DNA of 64,000 nt from Saccharopolyspora rhizosphaerae (GCF_003931915.1 NZ_RSAA01000026.1:62001-126000); one strand, 5' to 3'; counted from the first letter of the stretch, positions 1 to 8,748 are shown. The notes: generated by a model from the sequence alone, not told the origin. Numbers and translations: made by a program.

Positions 1-2
1 AC

Positions 3-1910
3 TTCGGCGACGTCGTCGAGGCCGTGCTCAACCGCCGCCGTGCGCTCAAGGCCACCGGCGCACTCGCCCTGACCGTCGGCGGCGCCGCCGCGCTCGGCGG
101 CACCACGGTCGCAGCCCCGTCCGCGCCGGCCCGGAACCCCGTGCCCGGCACCGAGTTCCCGCCCGTCGCACCGAACACCCGGGACGCCGTGGTCGTCGCC
201 GACGGCTACCAGCAGGGCGTCGTGATCCGCTGGGGCGACCCGGTCGTCGAGGGCGCGCCCGAGTTCGACCCCGCCCACCAGAGCGCCGCCGCGCAGGAGG
301 AGCAGTTCGGCTACAACAACGACTTCGCCGAGCTCATCGCGCTCGACCGGACCGGCGCCGAGAGCCTGCTGGTGTGCAACCACGAGTACACCAGCGAAGA
401 GCACATGTTCCTCGGCTACGACGAGAACAACCCCACCGAGGAGCAGGTCAAGATCGCCTGGGCTGCGCACGGCCTGTCCGTGGTGAAGGTCGAACGCCAG
501 GCCGACGGAAGCCTCAAGCCCGCGCCGAGCCGCTACAACCGGCGCATCACCCTCACCACCCCGTTCGAGCTGCGCGGACCCGCCGCGGGCAGCGACCTGC
601 TGAAGACCTCGGCCGACCCGACCGGCACGACCGTCCTGGGCACGCAGAACAACTGCTCGGGCAGCCTCACGCCGTGGGGCACGATCCTGTCCGGTGAGGA
701 GAACATCAACCAGTACTTCGCCCACGCCGACGCGGTCACCGACCCGGTCGCCCGGGAACGCCTCGACCGCTACGGCGTGACGGGCATGGCCAGCACCCGC
801 AAGTGGGAGCGGTTCGACGAGCGCTGGGACGTCGCGCGGGAACCCAACGAGGTCAACAGGTTCGGCTGGATCGTCGAGATCGACCCGCACGACCCGACCT
901 CGACCCCGGTGAAGCACACCGCGCTGGGCCGCTTCAAGCACGAGGGCGCCGCGGTCACCATCGCCGATGACGGCCGCGTCGTGGCCTACAGCGGTGACGA
1001 CGAGCGCTTCGACTACCTCTACAAGTTCGTCTCCCACGGCAAGGTCAAGCGCGGCACCAGCGCGCTGGCGCGCCGGCACAACACGAGCCTGCTCGACGAC
1101 GGCACGCTCCACGTCGCGAAGTTCACCGGCAACAGCCCGGGCGAGATCGACGGCACCGGGAAGCTGCCCGCCGACGGCGAGTTCGACGGCGTCGGCGAGT
1201 GGATCCCGCTGGCCAGCGGGAAGGAGTCGTTCGTCCCCGGCTTCACCGCCGAGGAGGTCTACGTCTTCACGCGCCTGGCCGCGGACGCCGTCGGCGCCAC
1301 CAAGATGGACCGCCCCGAGGACGTCCAGCCCAACCCGGTCAACGGCAAGGTCTACTGCGCGCTGACCAACAACAGCAACCGCGGCAGCGCGGGGAACGCG
1401 GGTGCCGACGAAGCCAACCCGCGCGTGGGCAACAAGCACGGGCACGTGCTGGAGATCGACGACGACACCACCGGGACCCGCTTCGGCTGGACCCTGCTGC
1501 TGGTGTGCGGCGACCCGGACGACCCGAGCACCTACTTCGGCGGGTTCGACAAGAGCCGGGTCAGCCCGATCTCCTGCCCGGACAACGTGGCCTTCGACCG
1601 CCACGGGAACCTGTGGCTCACCACCGACGGCAACGCGCTGGACTCCCACGACGGCCTGTTCGCGGTCCCCGTCGAAGGGCCGGAACGTGGCCACGTCAAG
1701 CAGTTCCTCACCGTGCCCACCGGCGCCGAAGCCTGCGGTCCCGTGGTGCGCGACAAGCTGGTGACCGTCTCGGTGCAACACCCGGGCGAGGTCGACGGCG
1801 CCAGCGCGGACGAGCCGGCATCGCACTGGCCCGACGGCGGCACCTCGCAGCCGCGCCCGTCGGTCGTGGCGATCTGGCGTGCGGACGGCGGTGAGATCGG
1901 CCGCGGCTGA
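3..1910 (+). CDS. PhoX-family (DUF839) phosphatase, 5' end outside window
   Basis: Family knowledge: PhoX enzymes are exported alkaline phosphatases with Ca/Fe cofactors that release phosphate from organic esters. The frame is open to the left window edge, and the residues before the first possible GTG (position 24) read FGDVVEA followed by a twin-arginine-like NRRRALK and a hydrophobic alanine/leucine stretch. This is where these Tat substrates carry their signal, so the true start probably lies upstream. About 630 residues are visible against a usual 650-700. The typical segments CNHEYT, TVLGTQNNCSGS, TPWGT, GEENINQYF, GRFKHEGAA and RPEDVQPNP are present. It ends in TGA; a gene-poor stretch follows. 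Confidence 0.9.
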   Translation, partial: FGDVVEAVLNRRRALKATGALALTVGGAAALGGTTVAAPSAPARNPVPGTEFPPVAPNTRDAVVVADGYQQGVVIRWGDPVVEGAPEFDPAHQSAAAQEEQFGYNNDFAELIALDRTGAESLLVCNHEYTSEEHMFLGYDENNPTEEQVKIAWAAHGLSVVKVERQADGSLKPAPSRYNRRITLTTPFELRGPAAGSDLLKTSADPTGTTVLGTQNNCSGSLTPWGTILSGEENINQYFAHADAVTDPVARERLDRYGVTGMASTRKWERFDERWDVAREPNEVNRFGWIVEIDPHDPTSTPVKHTALGRFKHEGAAVTIADDGRVVAYSGDDERFDYLYKFVSHGKVKRGTSALARRHNTSLLDDGTLHVAKFTGNSPGEIDGTGKLPADGEFDGVGEWIPLASGKESFVPGFTAEEVYVFTRLAADAVGATKMDRPEDVQPNPVNGKVYCALTNNSNRGSAGNAGADEANPRVGNKHGHVLEIDDDTTGTRFGWTLLLVCGDPDDPSTYFGGFDKSRVSPISCPDNVAFDRHGNLWLTTDGNALDSHDGLFAVPVEGPERGHVKQFLTVPTGAEACGPVVRDKLVTVSVQHPGEVDGASADEPASHWPDGGTSQPRPSVVAIWRADGGEIGRG

Positions 1911-2442
1911 TCTCACCTTGCGAGCGCGGGGGTCCCCGGCCGGAAGGGCCAGGGGCCCTCGTTGCGCTCGAACCACCTGCGGCCACCCACCCCGCACCTG
2001 GTCCGCCGCGCCCAGGGCCACCTCACCCAGGGCAGGCCGTACCGCCCACGGCCCACATCCCCGGTGGCCGCATGGCCACAGACCGACGGCCCCCGGCCCG
2101 TGTGGCCCCGGGCTGACCCGCCCAGGTGGCCTCAGACCCCACCAACGAACTCTGCGGCGAAGGACTCGTGGTGGTGGGCTCGCCCAGCCCACCCCGCCTT
2201 GCTCACGCCCCCGCCTACGTTGCTCCGGTGGTTCCGAGCCCGCACGACCTCCAGGGCGCTGTCATGGTTCCGAGTCAGGCCACGGCGGCCCAGCGGTAGC
2301 CGGGGACCTGCACCCCCGACCCGTGAGGCCTCAGACACCCAGCCCCCGAACTCCGTCGAACTTCGCGCGAGTGTCAATTCTTCCCCACACGCTCGGGCGT
2401 GTCTTCTCAGTAGAGACCCGGCCTGGCTCGGGGTTCGCACTG

Positions 2443-2487
2443 CTCGCGAAGTTCGACCTCGGAAGCTCGGGGTTCGAACTTCGCGAG
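2443..2487. repeat. inverted repeat, 14-bp arms
   Basis: CTCGCGAAGTTCGA at 2443-2456 is the exact reverse complement of 2474-2487, with a 17-nt spacer. A partial copy (TCGAACTTCGCG) lies near 2358, and GAACTTCGAG follows at 2488-2497. The repeat looks like a short palindromic repeat unit rather than a terminator of either neighbour. Confidence 0.6.
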
Positions 2488-2535
2488 AACTTCGAGGCTT
2501 CACGGGGGAAGGCGCCTGGGTTGGGGGAGGGCGGG

Positions 2536-2574
2536 GTCACTTCCCGCCGAAGGGGGTGGGAGGCGGGAAGTGAC
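2536..2574 (-). terminator. terminator-like hairpin downstream of the MFS gene
   Basis: The 13-bp perfect arms GTCACTTCCCGCC (2536-2548) and 2562-2574 flank a 13-nt loop. The hairpin starts 11 nt past the stop codon of the minus-strand MFS gene. Confidence 0.7.
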
Positions 2575-2584
2575 TTCGCCTAGG

Positions 2585-3907
2585 TCAGCTCTTCTGGGGT
2601 TGCTGGGGGGCGGCTTTGAGGGCGATCACCGTGAAGGCGGCGGCGATCATGACGAGGCCGACGACCCAGAGGCCGGAGCGCTGGGAGCCGGTGACGTCGG
2701 CGAGGGCACCCGTGATGTACGGGGCCGCGAAGCCGCTGATGTTCCCGAGCGAGTTGATCAGCGCGATGCCGCCCGCCGCAGCGGCGCCGGCGAGGAAGTT
2801 GCTCGGCAGCGCCCAGAAGGTCGGCAGCGCGGCGCAGACGCCGACCGCGCAGACCGTCACCGCCACCATCGCCGCGATCGGGTTGCCCAAGTACAGCGCC
2901 ACCGGGATCGACGCGCCGCCGAGCAGCATCGGCAGCGCCACGTGCCAGACGCGTTCGCGGGTGCGGTCGCCGTGCGCGGCCCAGAAGATCATCGCCACCG
3001 CGCCGATCACGTACGGGACCGCGGTGACCAGTCCGGTTTCCATCGTGGACAGTTCGGTGCCGTACTGGGCCTCGAAGCCCTTGATGATCGTGGGCAGGAA
3101 GAAGCCCAGGGCGTACAGGCCGTAGGCGATGCCGAAGTAGACGAACGCCAGCGCCAGGATCCGCGGGTGCGTCAGCGCCTTGCGCAGCGGCCAGGCGTGC
3201 GTGGCCTCGGTCTCGGCGCGCTCGGCCTCCAACTCGCCGGCCAGCCACTCGCGCTCCTCGGCCGCGAGCCACGTGGCCTTCTCCGGCCGGTCGGTCAGGT
3301 AGAACCAGGTGACGACGGCCAGCAGCATCGCGGGGACGCCTTCGACCAGGAACATGAACCGCCAGCCGGACAGGCCGAACACGCCGTCACCACTGGTGAT
3401 CAGAGCGCTGGAGACGGTCGCGCCGATGGCGCTGGACACCGGGACGGCGGCCATGAACATCGCCACGGCCTTGGCCCGCTGCACGGCCGGGAACCAGTAG
3501 GTCAGGTAGAGGATGATGCCGGGGAAGAACCCGGCCTCGGCCACGCCCAGCAGGAACCGCAGCACCACCAGGGCCGTCGCGTTGGGCACGAAGGCCATCA
3601 CGGTCGCGACGATCCCCCAGGTGATCATGATCCGGGCCAGCCACTTGCGGGCGCCGAAGCGGTGCAGGGCGAGGTTGCTCGGCACCTCGAGCACCAGGTA
3701 GCCGAGGAAGAAGACCCCGGACGCGAACCCGAAGACCGTTGCGGTCATGCCCAGTTCGTCGTTCATCCCGTTCGGCCCCGCGAACCCGATGTTCACGCGG
3801 TCCAGGTAGTTGACGAAGTACAGGAGGCACAGGAAGGGCATCAGCCGGATCGCGACCTTGCTCAGGACCCGGTTCTGCATCTCCGCTGAGGCGACGTTGC
3901 TGCTCAC
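2585..3907 (-). CDS. MFS transporter, anion:cation symporter type
   Basis: Predicted 440-residue, 12-helix inner-membrane symporter of the ACS branch of the major facilitator superfamily, which imports small organic anions such as tartrate, phthalate or hexuronates. Seen: the first helix ends in NYLDRVNIGFAG, the signature of this branch, and a charged cytoplasmic loop with DRPEKA lies at mid-protein. I chose the GTG at 3907 (VSSNVASAEMQ) because longer readings would run into the divergent SDR gene; no clear Shine-Dalgarno sequence is visible. The substrate cannot be told from sequence. The divergent dehydrogenase and nearby amidohydrolase do not form an obvious pathway with it. Confidence 0.85.
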   Translation of the reverse strand: MSSNVASAEMQNRVLSKVAIRLMPFLCLLYFVNYLDRVNIGFAGPNGMNDELGMTATVFGFASGVFFLGYLVLEVPSNLALHRFGARKWLARIMITWGIVATVMAFVPNATALVVLRFLLGVAEAGFFPGIILYLTYWFPAVQRAKAVAMFMAAVPVSSAIGATVSSALITSGDGVFGLSGWRFMFLVEGVPAMLLAVVTWFYLTDRPEKATWLAAEEREWLAGELEAERAETEATHAWPLRKALTHPRILALAFVYFGIAYGLYALGFFLPTIIKGFEAQYGTELSTMETGLVTAVPYVIGAVAMIFWAAHGDRTRERVWHVALPMLLGGASIPVALYLGNPIAAMVAVTVCAVGVCAALPTFWALPSNFLAGAAAAGGIALINSLGNISGFAAPYITGALADVTGSQRSGLWVVGLVMIAAAFTVIALKAAPQQPQKS

Positions 3908-3991
3908 CGGAAGGGCATACGTGCCGCGCGGGCACCGGGTCAAGTGTCGCCCAGAGGATGGACGGCCGGTGGTTCGGGTGAGATGACCCAC

Positions 3992-4005
3992 CTGTAGCGT
4001 TACAG
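3992..4005. promoter_or_regulatory. palindrome over the -10 region of the SDR gene
   Basis: CTGTA-GCGT-TACAG ends 2 nt before the SDR start codon. It contains TAGCGT, a TANNNT -10 element 7 nt upstream of the ATG, so the SDR mRNA is probably leaderless. The symmetry suggests an operator (TetR-like spacing) overlapping the promoter; this is inference. Confidence 0.45.
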
Positions 4006-4007
4006 AC

Positions 4008-4697
4008 ATGCCCGAACGCCCGATTGCCCTGGTCACCGGAGCCTCACGAGGCATCGGGGCCGCGGTCGCGCGTGAGCTGTCCCACACTCATGACCTGTTG
4101 TTGGGCGGCCGCGACACCGACGCCGTACAAGCCTTGATCGACGAACTCCCCGGCGACGCCCGCCAGTGGCCGGTCGAACTCACCGACCACGCCGCCCTGG
4201 CCGACGCCGCCGCCGACATCGACCGGATCGACGTCCTGGTGCACTCCGCCGGACTGGTCGAGCTCGGTCACGTCGCCGACGCCACCGGCGACTCCTGGCG
4301 GCGCACCTTCGAGGTCAACCTCTTCGCCGTCACCGAACTCACCCGGCTGCTGCTGCCGCAGCTGCGCGCCTCGCAGGGCCACGTCGTGCTGGTCAACTCC
4401 GGCGCGGGCCTGTCGGCCAAGCCCAACTGGGGCGCCTACGCGGCGAGCAAGTTCGCGCTGCGCGCGTTCGCCGACGTTCTGCGCGCCGAGGAATCCGCCC
4501 ACCGCGTGCGCGTGACCTCGGTGTTCCCCGGGCGGACCGCGACCGACATGCAGCGCTCGGTCCGCGAGCAGGAAGGCGGGGCCTTCGAGGCCGACCGCTA
4601 CCTGCGTCCCGAGTCCGTGGCCAAGCCGATCGTCTCGGCCGTCAACGCCACTCCGGACTCGCACCTCACCGAGATCGTGGTCCGCCCGGCGGCCTGA
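4008..4697 (+). CDS. short-chain dehydrogenase/reductase
   Basis: A 229-residue NAD(P)-dependent oxidoreductase of the classical SDR family. Seen: cofactor-binding TGASRGIG at about residues 10-17, the NAG-equivalent HSAG, a catalytic serine in VLVNSGAG, and the YxxxK pair in AYAASKF at about 144-148. The C-terminus is short, as in small cytoplasmic carbonyl reductases. The ATG at 4008 has no ribosome site; a -10-like TAGCGT 7 nt upstream points to a leaderless transcript. It is divergent from the MFS gene and may share an operator with it. The substrate is unknown. Confidence 0.9.
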   Translation: MPERPIALVTGASRGIGAAVARELSHTHDLLLGGRDTDAVQALIDELPGDARQWPVELTDHAALADAAADIDRIDVLVHSAGLVELGHVADATGDSWRRTFEVNLFAVTELTRLLLPQLRASQGHVVLVNSGAGLSAKPNWGAYAASKFALRAFADVLRAEESAHRVRVTSVFPGRTATDMQRSVREQEGGAFEADRYLRPESVAKPIVSAVNATPDSHLTEIVVRPAA

Positions 4698-4748
4698 TCA
4701 CCACTCCTCCGAGCCCCGGACCTGCGCTGGTCCGGGGCTCCGTCGTGC

Positions 4749-6080
4749 TCAGCCCCGCACGTGCTGGGCCGCGGTGCGGGCGGCGGCTTGGACGGTCCGC
4801 CGGTCGACGCGGGTGGGCTCGCGGTCGGTGAGGACGGCCTCACCCGCCACCCACACGTCGCGCACGCTGCGCGAACCGGCCGCCCACACGACGTTGGACA
4901 GCACCTGCTCGTCGGGCGCCTCCAAACCCGTTGCGAACGCCGGGTTGTCGACGTCGAGGTGCACGATGTCGGCCCAGCGGCCCGGTTCCAGCGCACCGAT
5001 GTCGTCGCGGTGCAGCGCCTCCGCGCCGCCGCGGGTCGCGGCCAGCAGGGCCGCCCGCGCGCTCAGCGCCGTGGCGTCGCCGGTGACGGTCCGCGCGAAC
5101 AGGCCCGCGAGCTGCACCTCTTCCCACAGGTCGAGGTCGTCGTTGCTGGACGGGCCGTCGGTGCCCAGGCCCACCGGGATGCCGGCACCCAGCAGCTCGA
5201 CCAGCCGCGCGGTGCCGGAGGCGAGCTTGGCGTTGGAACCGGGGCAGTGCGCCACACCGACGCCGCGCCGCGCGAACAGCTCGATGTCCTCGTCGCTGAG
5301 GTGCACGGAGTGCGCCGCGATGAGGCGCCCGTCGAGCAGGCCGAGCTTGTCGAGCATGGCGGGCACCGAGCCGTACTCAGCGCGCTGGACGGTGTCCTCG
5401 CCGAGGGTTTCGGCGACGTGGGTGTGCACCAGCGCCCCGCGCTGCTGGGCGGACTCGCCGATGGTCTGCAGTGCTTCCGGGGGCAGCAGGTAGGCCGAGT
5501 GGGGCCCGTAGGCCAGCTCGATGCGCTCGCCGGGACCGAAGCGCAGGCCCTCGGCGTCGATCCACCGTTCGACGCCCTCGACCGCGCCGCGCCAGCCGCC
5601 CAGCGCGTCCAGCGCGGGGGTGTCGATGACGGCGGAGGCGAGGACGGCGCGGGAACCGACCGCCAGAGTCGCTTCGACCATCGACTCGGCGATGAAGTAC
5701 ATCTCCGCGCTGGTGGTGATCCCGGCACGCAGCATCTCCACGCAGCCCAGCTCCATGCCGGCGCGCACGTCGGAGGGGCGCAGCCGGGCCTCGGCCGGGA
5801 AGATCACCTCGTGCAGCCAGCGCAGCAGCGGCAGGTCGGCGCCCATGCCGCGCAGCAGGGTCATCGGGCTGTGGGCGTGCGCGTTGATGAGGCCGGGCAG
5901 CAGGATTCCGCCGCATTCGCGGACGACGACGTCGTTGGACCGATCCGGTGCGCCCTGGCGGGGACCGCAGTAGCTGATGCGGCCGGTGTCGTCGACGTCG
6001 ACCACCGCGTCGCGGATGACCGAGCAGGTCGGGTCGCAGGGCAGTGCCATCGGTGCGTGCAGGCGGAGTGCGGTCGGCAT
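4749..6080 (-). CDS. amidohydrolase, 5'-methylthioadenosine/S-adenosylhomocysteine deaminase-like
   Basis: A 443-residue metal-dependent deaminase/hydrolase of the cytosine deaminase/MtaD branch of the amidohydrolase superfamily. Seen: metal ligands in NAHAHSP (about residues 66-72), HTHVAET, AHSVHLSD and LGTDGPSSNDDLD, all in canonical order, with the composite beta-sandwich made of N- and C-terminal segments. Family members deaminate SAH, MTA, adenosine or guanine-like rings, or act as chlorohydrolases; which applies here cannot be said. I use the ATG at 6080. A GTG at 6098 would add six residues, and neither has a good Shine-Dalgarno. It is convergent with the SDR gene. Confidence 0.85.
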   Translation of the reverse strand: MPTALRLHAPMALPCDPTCSVIRDAVVDVDDTGRISYCGPRQGAPDRSNDVVVRECGGILLPGLINAHAHSPMTLLRGMGADLPLLRWLHEVIFPAEARLRPSDVRAGMELGCVEMLRAGITTSAEMYFIAESMVEATLAVGSRAVLASAVIDTPALDALGGWRGAVEGVERWIDAEGLRFGPGERIELAYGPHSAYLLPPEALQTIGESAQQRGALVHTHVAETLGEDTVQRAEYGSVPAMLDKLGLLDGRLIAAHSVHLSDEDIELFARRGVGVAHCPGSNAKLASGTARLVELLGAGIPVGLGTDGPSSNDDLDLWEEVQLAGLFARTVTGDATALSARAALLAATRGGAEALHRDDIGALEPGRWADIVHLDVDNPAFATGLEAPDEQVLSNVVWAAGSRSVRDVWVAGEAVLTDREPTRVDRRTVQAAARTAAQHVRG

Positions 6081-6373
6081 GACCGCATTCTGCCGCACCG
6101 CTGATCACCGCCGAGGGCTCCGACGGTCGGCCGGAAGACCTACGCGCGCTGGCCGATCGGTTGATCTGCGGGCCCGCGATCCTGGCCTGCTCGCCGATAC
6201 CGGTTCCGGCGTGGTTCGCGGAACCTGGTTGCAGGCCGCAACGAGGTTCCGCCCCTAGGGGCTGCTCCCCGATGGGCCGACCGAATGATCAGGGAAAACA
6301 TCCCCGGCTGGCCGATCCGCGCAGGCCCCTGCACCAGCCACGCTGTGGGATGACCGAATCGGGGAGGTTGACC

Positions 6374-6709
6374 ATGTTCGAGACGACGATGACCGCGATC
6401 GCCGCGTCCGTCGCGATGATCGCGCTGCTGGCGATGGCGTTGAGCTCCGTGCTGCCGGACCTGCTGGAGAACTACGGCGGCCGGAACCGCAAGCGCCGGG
6501 GGAGCTCCGGGTTCACTCCTGGGTCGGGTCCGTGCCCAGACACCGGCGGCTCATCCGGGACAGAACGTCGTAGCGGGGGCGATTTCGCCCTGCTGGGGCC
6601 CGGTCCTGCTCCGGCACCGGTTCCCGGCGTGCGGTTACCCGCGCCTCCGGCTCTGGTGGATCGGCCGCTCCGCTCGTGGCTCGCCGGGCCGCGCTCGTGC
6701 TCACCGTGA
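6374..6709 (+). CDS. possible small membrane protein, antisense to the end of the NOS-like gene
   Basis: An open frame of 111 residues. GGGAGG sits 7 nt before the ATG, the strongest ribosome site in the neighbourhood. Residues about 4-25 form one hydrophobic helix (AIAASVAMIALLAMALSSV), followed by acidic DLLEN and basic GRNRKRR. The rest is Pro/Gly/Ser-rich and lies antisense to the low-complexity tail of the NOS-like gene. Either this ORF or that tail may be non-coding. I do not recognise a family. Confidence 0.4.
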   Translation: MFETTMTAIAASVAMIALLAMALSSVLPDLLENYGGRNRKRRGSSGFTPGSGPCPDTGGSSGTERRSGGDFALLGPGPAPAPVPGVRLPAPPALVDRPLRSWLAGPRSCSP

Positions 6710-7712
6710 ACGCCGGTGTGGAGCGGCTGGGGCGGGGCCCCGAGCGCAGCCGTTCGAGCCGGTGCAGCGCCTCGCTGTGGTGATCGGTGATGGTCACGCG
6801 CGCGGCGTCGAAGGAGTGCAGCACGGCACGGTTGATCTCCACGACCGCCCGGTCCCGCCACAGGCTGCGCTCGGTGGAGGTGTCCATGCCGAGCCGTTCG
6901 GCGACCTCCCTGGCCAGGCCGTAGGCGCTGTCGTCGGCCAGGGCGCGGGTGCCGATCTCGGTGCCCACGAACCAGGTGTTGAACGGCGCGGCCGGGTACC
7001 GGATGCCACCGATGTCCAGCTGCATGCCGCTGATCAGCGGGACGCTGTGCCAGCGCAGCCCGAGCTCGCCGAACCAGCGGTAGTCGGGGTGCTCGAGCGG
7101 CACCTCCTGCACGACGTCGCGCGGCACCGGGACGAACGTGACGTCCTCGTGCTCGGTCTCCACGACCAGAGGCAGGTGGTCGAAGCGGGTGCGCGGCGCG
7201 GGTGGTTTCCAGCCGAGCCGCTGCACCTGCTCGGTGAAGCCCTGGTAGCGGGCGTCGCCGAGGACGCCGCCGTCGGCCAGGGCGTACCCGGCGTAGCGCA
7301 CCACCTGCTCGTTCCAGATCCGCGGACCGGAGGAGTCGGGTTCGTCCGGGGCGAAGACGGTGACCAGGGGCTCGATCCGGCCGGCGTTGGTGGCCAGCCG
7401 CAGGTGCTCGAAGCACTCGCTGGCGATGGCCGAGGCGTTGCGCAGTCCGCGCAGGTCGCGCACCTCGAGGCGGTGCCAGGGCAGGCCGCTGGTGCACCAG
7501 CCGCTGTCGCGCAGCGCGACGCGGGCGCCGTAGGTCAGCTCCGCCGTGGTGTGCCGGTAGGTCCCGGTCTCGGTGATGCTGCGCCGCACTTCGGCGAGCC
7601 GGTCGCGCAGCGAGCCGGCCTCGGGGTGGGCGGAGTGGAAGGAGCGCAGGAAGCTCTCGGCGTCCGTGAGCGACGCCTGGCTCGGGGTGAGTTCCTCGCG
7701 AACAACAGTCAC
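6513..7712 (-). CDS. divergent bacterial nitric oxide synthase oxygenase-like protein
   Basis: Bacterial NOS oxygenases are heme enzymes that convert L-arginine to citrulline and NO with a pterin or folate cofactor. Seen: IWNEQVVRYAGY, FDHLPLVVE, the GGIRYPAAPFN core, substrate-binding Glu in VGTEIGTR, SLWRDRAVVEINRAVLHSF and ITDHH, all collinear with the family. The heme-ligand region reads ALRDSGWCTSG where NOS has AWRNxxRCIGR: the Cys is kept, but the proximal Trp is Leu. After ITDHH the protein does not show the usual DWxW pterin-contact segment and ends in about 80 low-complexity residues. GTG start at 7712. It may be a NOS with altered chemistry or a decaying copy. No reductase partner is adjacent. 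Confidence 0.75.
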   Translation of the reverse strand: MTVVREELTPSQASLTDAESFLRSFHSAHPEAGSLRDRLAEVRRSITETGTYRHTTAELTYGARVALRDSGWCTSGLPWHRLEVRDLRGLRNASAIASECFEHLRLATNAGRIEPLVTVFAPDEPDSSGPRIWNEQVVRYAGYALADGGVLGDARYQGFTEQVQRLGWKPPAPRTRFDHLPLVVETEHEDVTFVPVPRDVVQEVPLEHPDYRWFGELGLRWHSVPLISGMQLDIGGIRYPAAPFNTWFVGTEIGTRALADDSAYGLAREVAERLGMDTSTERSLWRDRAVVEINRAVLHSFDAARVTITDHHSEALHRLERLRSGPRPSRSTPAFTVSTSAARRATSGAADPPEPEARVTARREPVPEQDRAPAGRNRPRYDVLSRMSRRCLGTDPTQE

Positions 7713-8026
7713 GCTGCGAGAACGTAGTCGCCAGGAGCGCTGCCTGGGCAGCCCTCAGCTGATCACTTTTCGGTGATGTCGAAGCGTCACGGCCGCGTGA
7801 TCCGGCGACGCGTTGTCACTAGTGTCGACCCACTTGAGGGAAACCTTGATCGGCCATCCGAGTGAACATCAAGGATGCGCGGAAGTCGCACCTCCAGGTG
7901 GGACCCCACCGGCACCGCCGCAGGCTCTGAGCGGCTGTGCACCGGCCGCACGCCAGGAGCGGCGCACGGACCCACCGAGCCGCTGCGCTTCCCCCTCCAG
8001 GGACTCCTGCCACCGCGACCGAAGAA
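7713..8026. other. intergenic region with short repeats
   Basis: No gene seen in 314 bases. It contains the small inverted repeat CCTTGAT (7844-7850) and ATCAAGG (7868-7874). Near trmB a stretch (7954-8021) resembles the sequence at 20977-21048. Confidence 0.5.
7954..8021. repeat. copy 1 of a possible dispersed intergenic repeat
   Basis: The 17-mer CAGGAGCGGCGCACGGA at 7954-7970 recurs exactly at 20977-20993. The following about 50 bases match loosely in both places (CGCTGCGCT, GCCACC). Both copies lie just 3' of a minus-strand gene. Confidence 0.4.
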
Positions 8027-8740
8027 CTAGACCCGCTCGTAGATGAGGTCTCTGATCTCGCGCCCTTCTTCGTGCGCGCGGTTCTCGAACTTGGTGACCG
8101 GTCGCCACTCGGGGCGCGGAGCCCAGCCCCCCTCCTCGTCGGCGAAGCGGTTGCGCAGCTGCGGCTCGGCCTCGCAGACCTCGCGCATCTGCTCGGCGTA
8201 GTTCTCCCAGTCGGTGGCCAGGTGCAGCACCCCGCCGGGGCGGAGCCGCGAGGCGATGAGCGCGATCGACTCCGCCTGGACCAGGCGGCGCTTGTGGTGG
8301 CGCTTCTTCGGCCACGGGTCCGGGAAGTAGATCCGCACCTCGTCCAGCGCTCCCGGCTCCAGGTGTTCGCGCAGCAGCACCACGGCGTCACCGCGCAGCA
8401 GCCGGAGGTGGGAGACCTCGAGCTTCTCGGCGCGCAGCATGAGCTGGGCGAGACCGGGCTTGTAGACCTCGACAGCCAGGTAGTTGACGTCCGGCTCGGC
8501 GGCGACCAGCTGAGCGGTCGTCTCGCCCATGCCCGACCCGATCTCCAGCACCACGGGTGCACGGCGGCCGAACCAGGATTCGAGGTCCAGCGGCCCCTCG
8601 GGGAGCGCGGTGACTTCGGCGCCGAGTTCGTCCCAGTGGCGGTCCCAGGCGCGCTGCTGCCCGACGGTCATCCGCTCGCCTCGCTGGACGTAGCTGACGA
8701 CGGTGCGGCGGAAGGGAACCTGCTGGTCAGAGGAATTCAC
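8027..8740 (-). CDS. trmB: tRNA (guanine-N7-)-methyltransferase TrmB
   Basis: A 237-residue cytoplasmic methyltransferase that makes m7G46 in tRNA variable loops using S-adenosylmethionine. Seen: SAM-binding motif VVLEIGSGMGETT (about 63-75), the family signature YFPDPWPKKRHHKRR (about 138-152), TDWENYAEQM, and the C-terminal TKFENRAHEEG. Length is normal for actinobacteria, which often have an N-terminal extension. The start is GTG (8740). A GATAAT -10 box ends 8 nt before it and no ribosome site is present, so the mRNA is probably leaderless. Confidence 0.95.
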   Translation of the reverse strand: MNSSDQQVPFRRTVVSYVQRGERMTVGQQRAWDRHWDELGAEVTALPEGPLDLESWFGRRAPVVLEIGSGMGETTAQLVAAEPDVNYLAVEVYKPGLAQLMLRAEKLEVSHLRLLRGDAVVLLREHLEPGALDEVRIYFPDPWPKKRHHKRRLVQAESIALIASRLRPGGVLHLATDWENYAEQMREVCEAEPQLRNRFADEEGGWAPRPEWRPVTKFENRAHEEGREIRDLIYERV

Positions 8741-8748
8741 GAGGAAGA

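Larger units (their letters stand above)
1911..2584. other. gene-free intergenic region with inverted repeats
   Basis: This is about 670 bases between the phosphatase and the MFS gene. Open frames exist in several registers, but none has a convincing start, ribosome site or protein-like composition. The right half holds repeated CGAACTTCGCG-type words and two perfect inverted repeats, listed separately. Confidence 0.6.

Noticed and set aside
1879..2583. Long overlapping open frames after the phosphatase
   Set aside because: Pro/Arg-rich translations, no ribosome sites, several frames equally open; this is the usual effect of high GC.
2570..3889. Open frame of 439 codons antisense to the MFS gene
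   Set aside because: Acidic/Arg/His-rich shadow with no domain features; the MFS reading is clear.
4044..4664. Open frame antisense to the SDR gene
   Set aside because: A mirror of a well-supported gene; its composition follows the opposite strand's codon bias.
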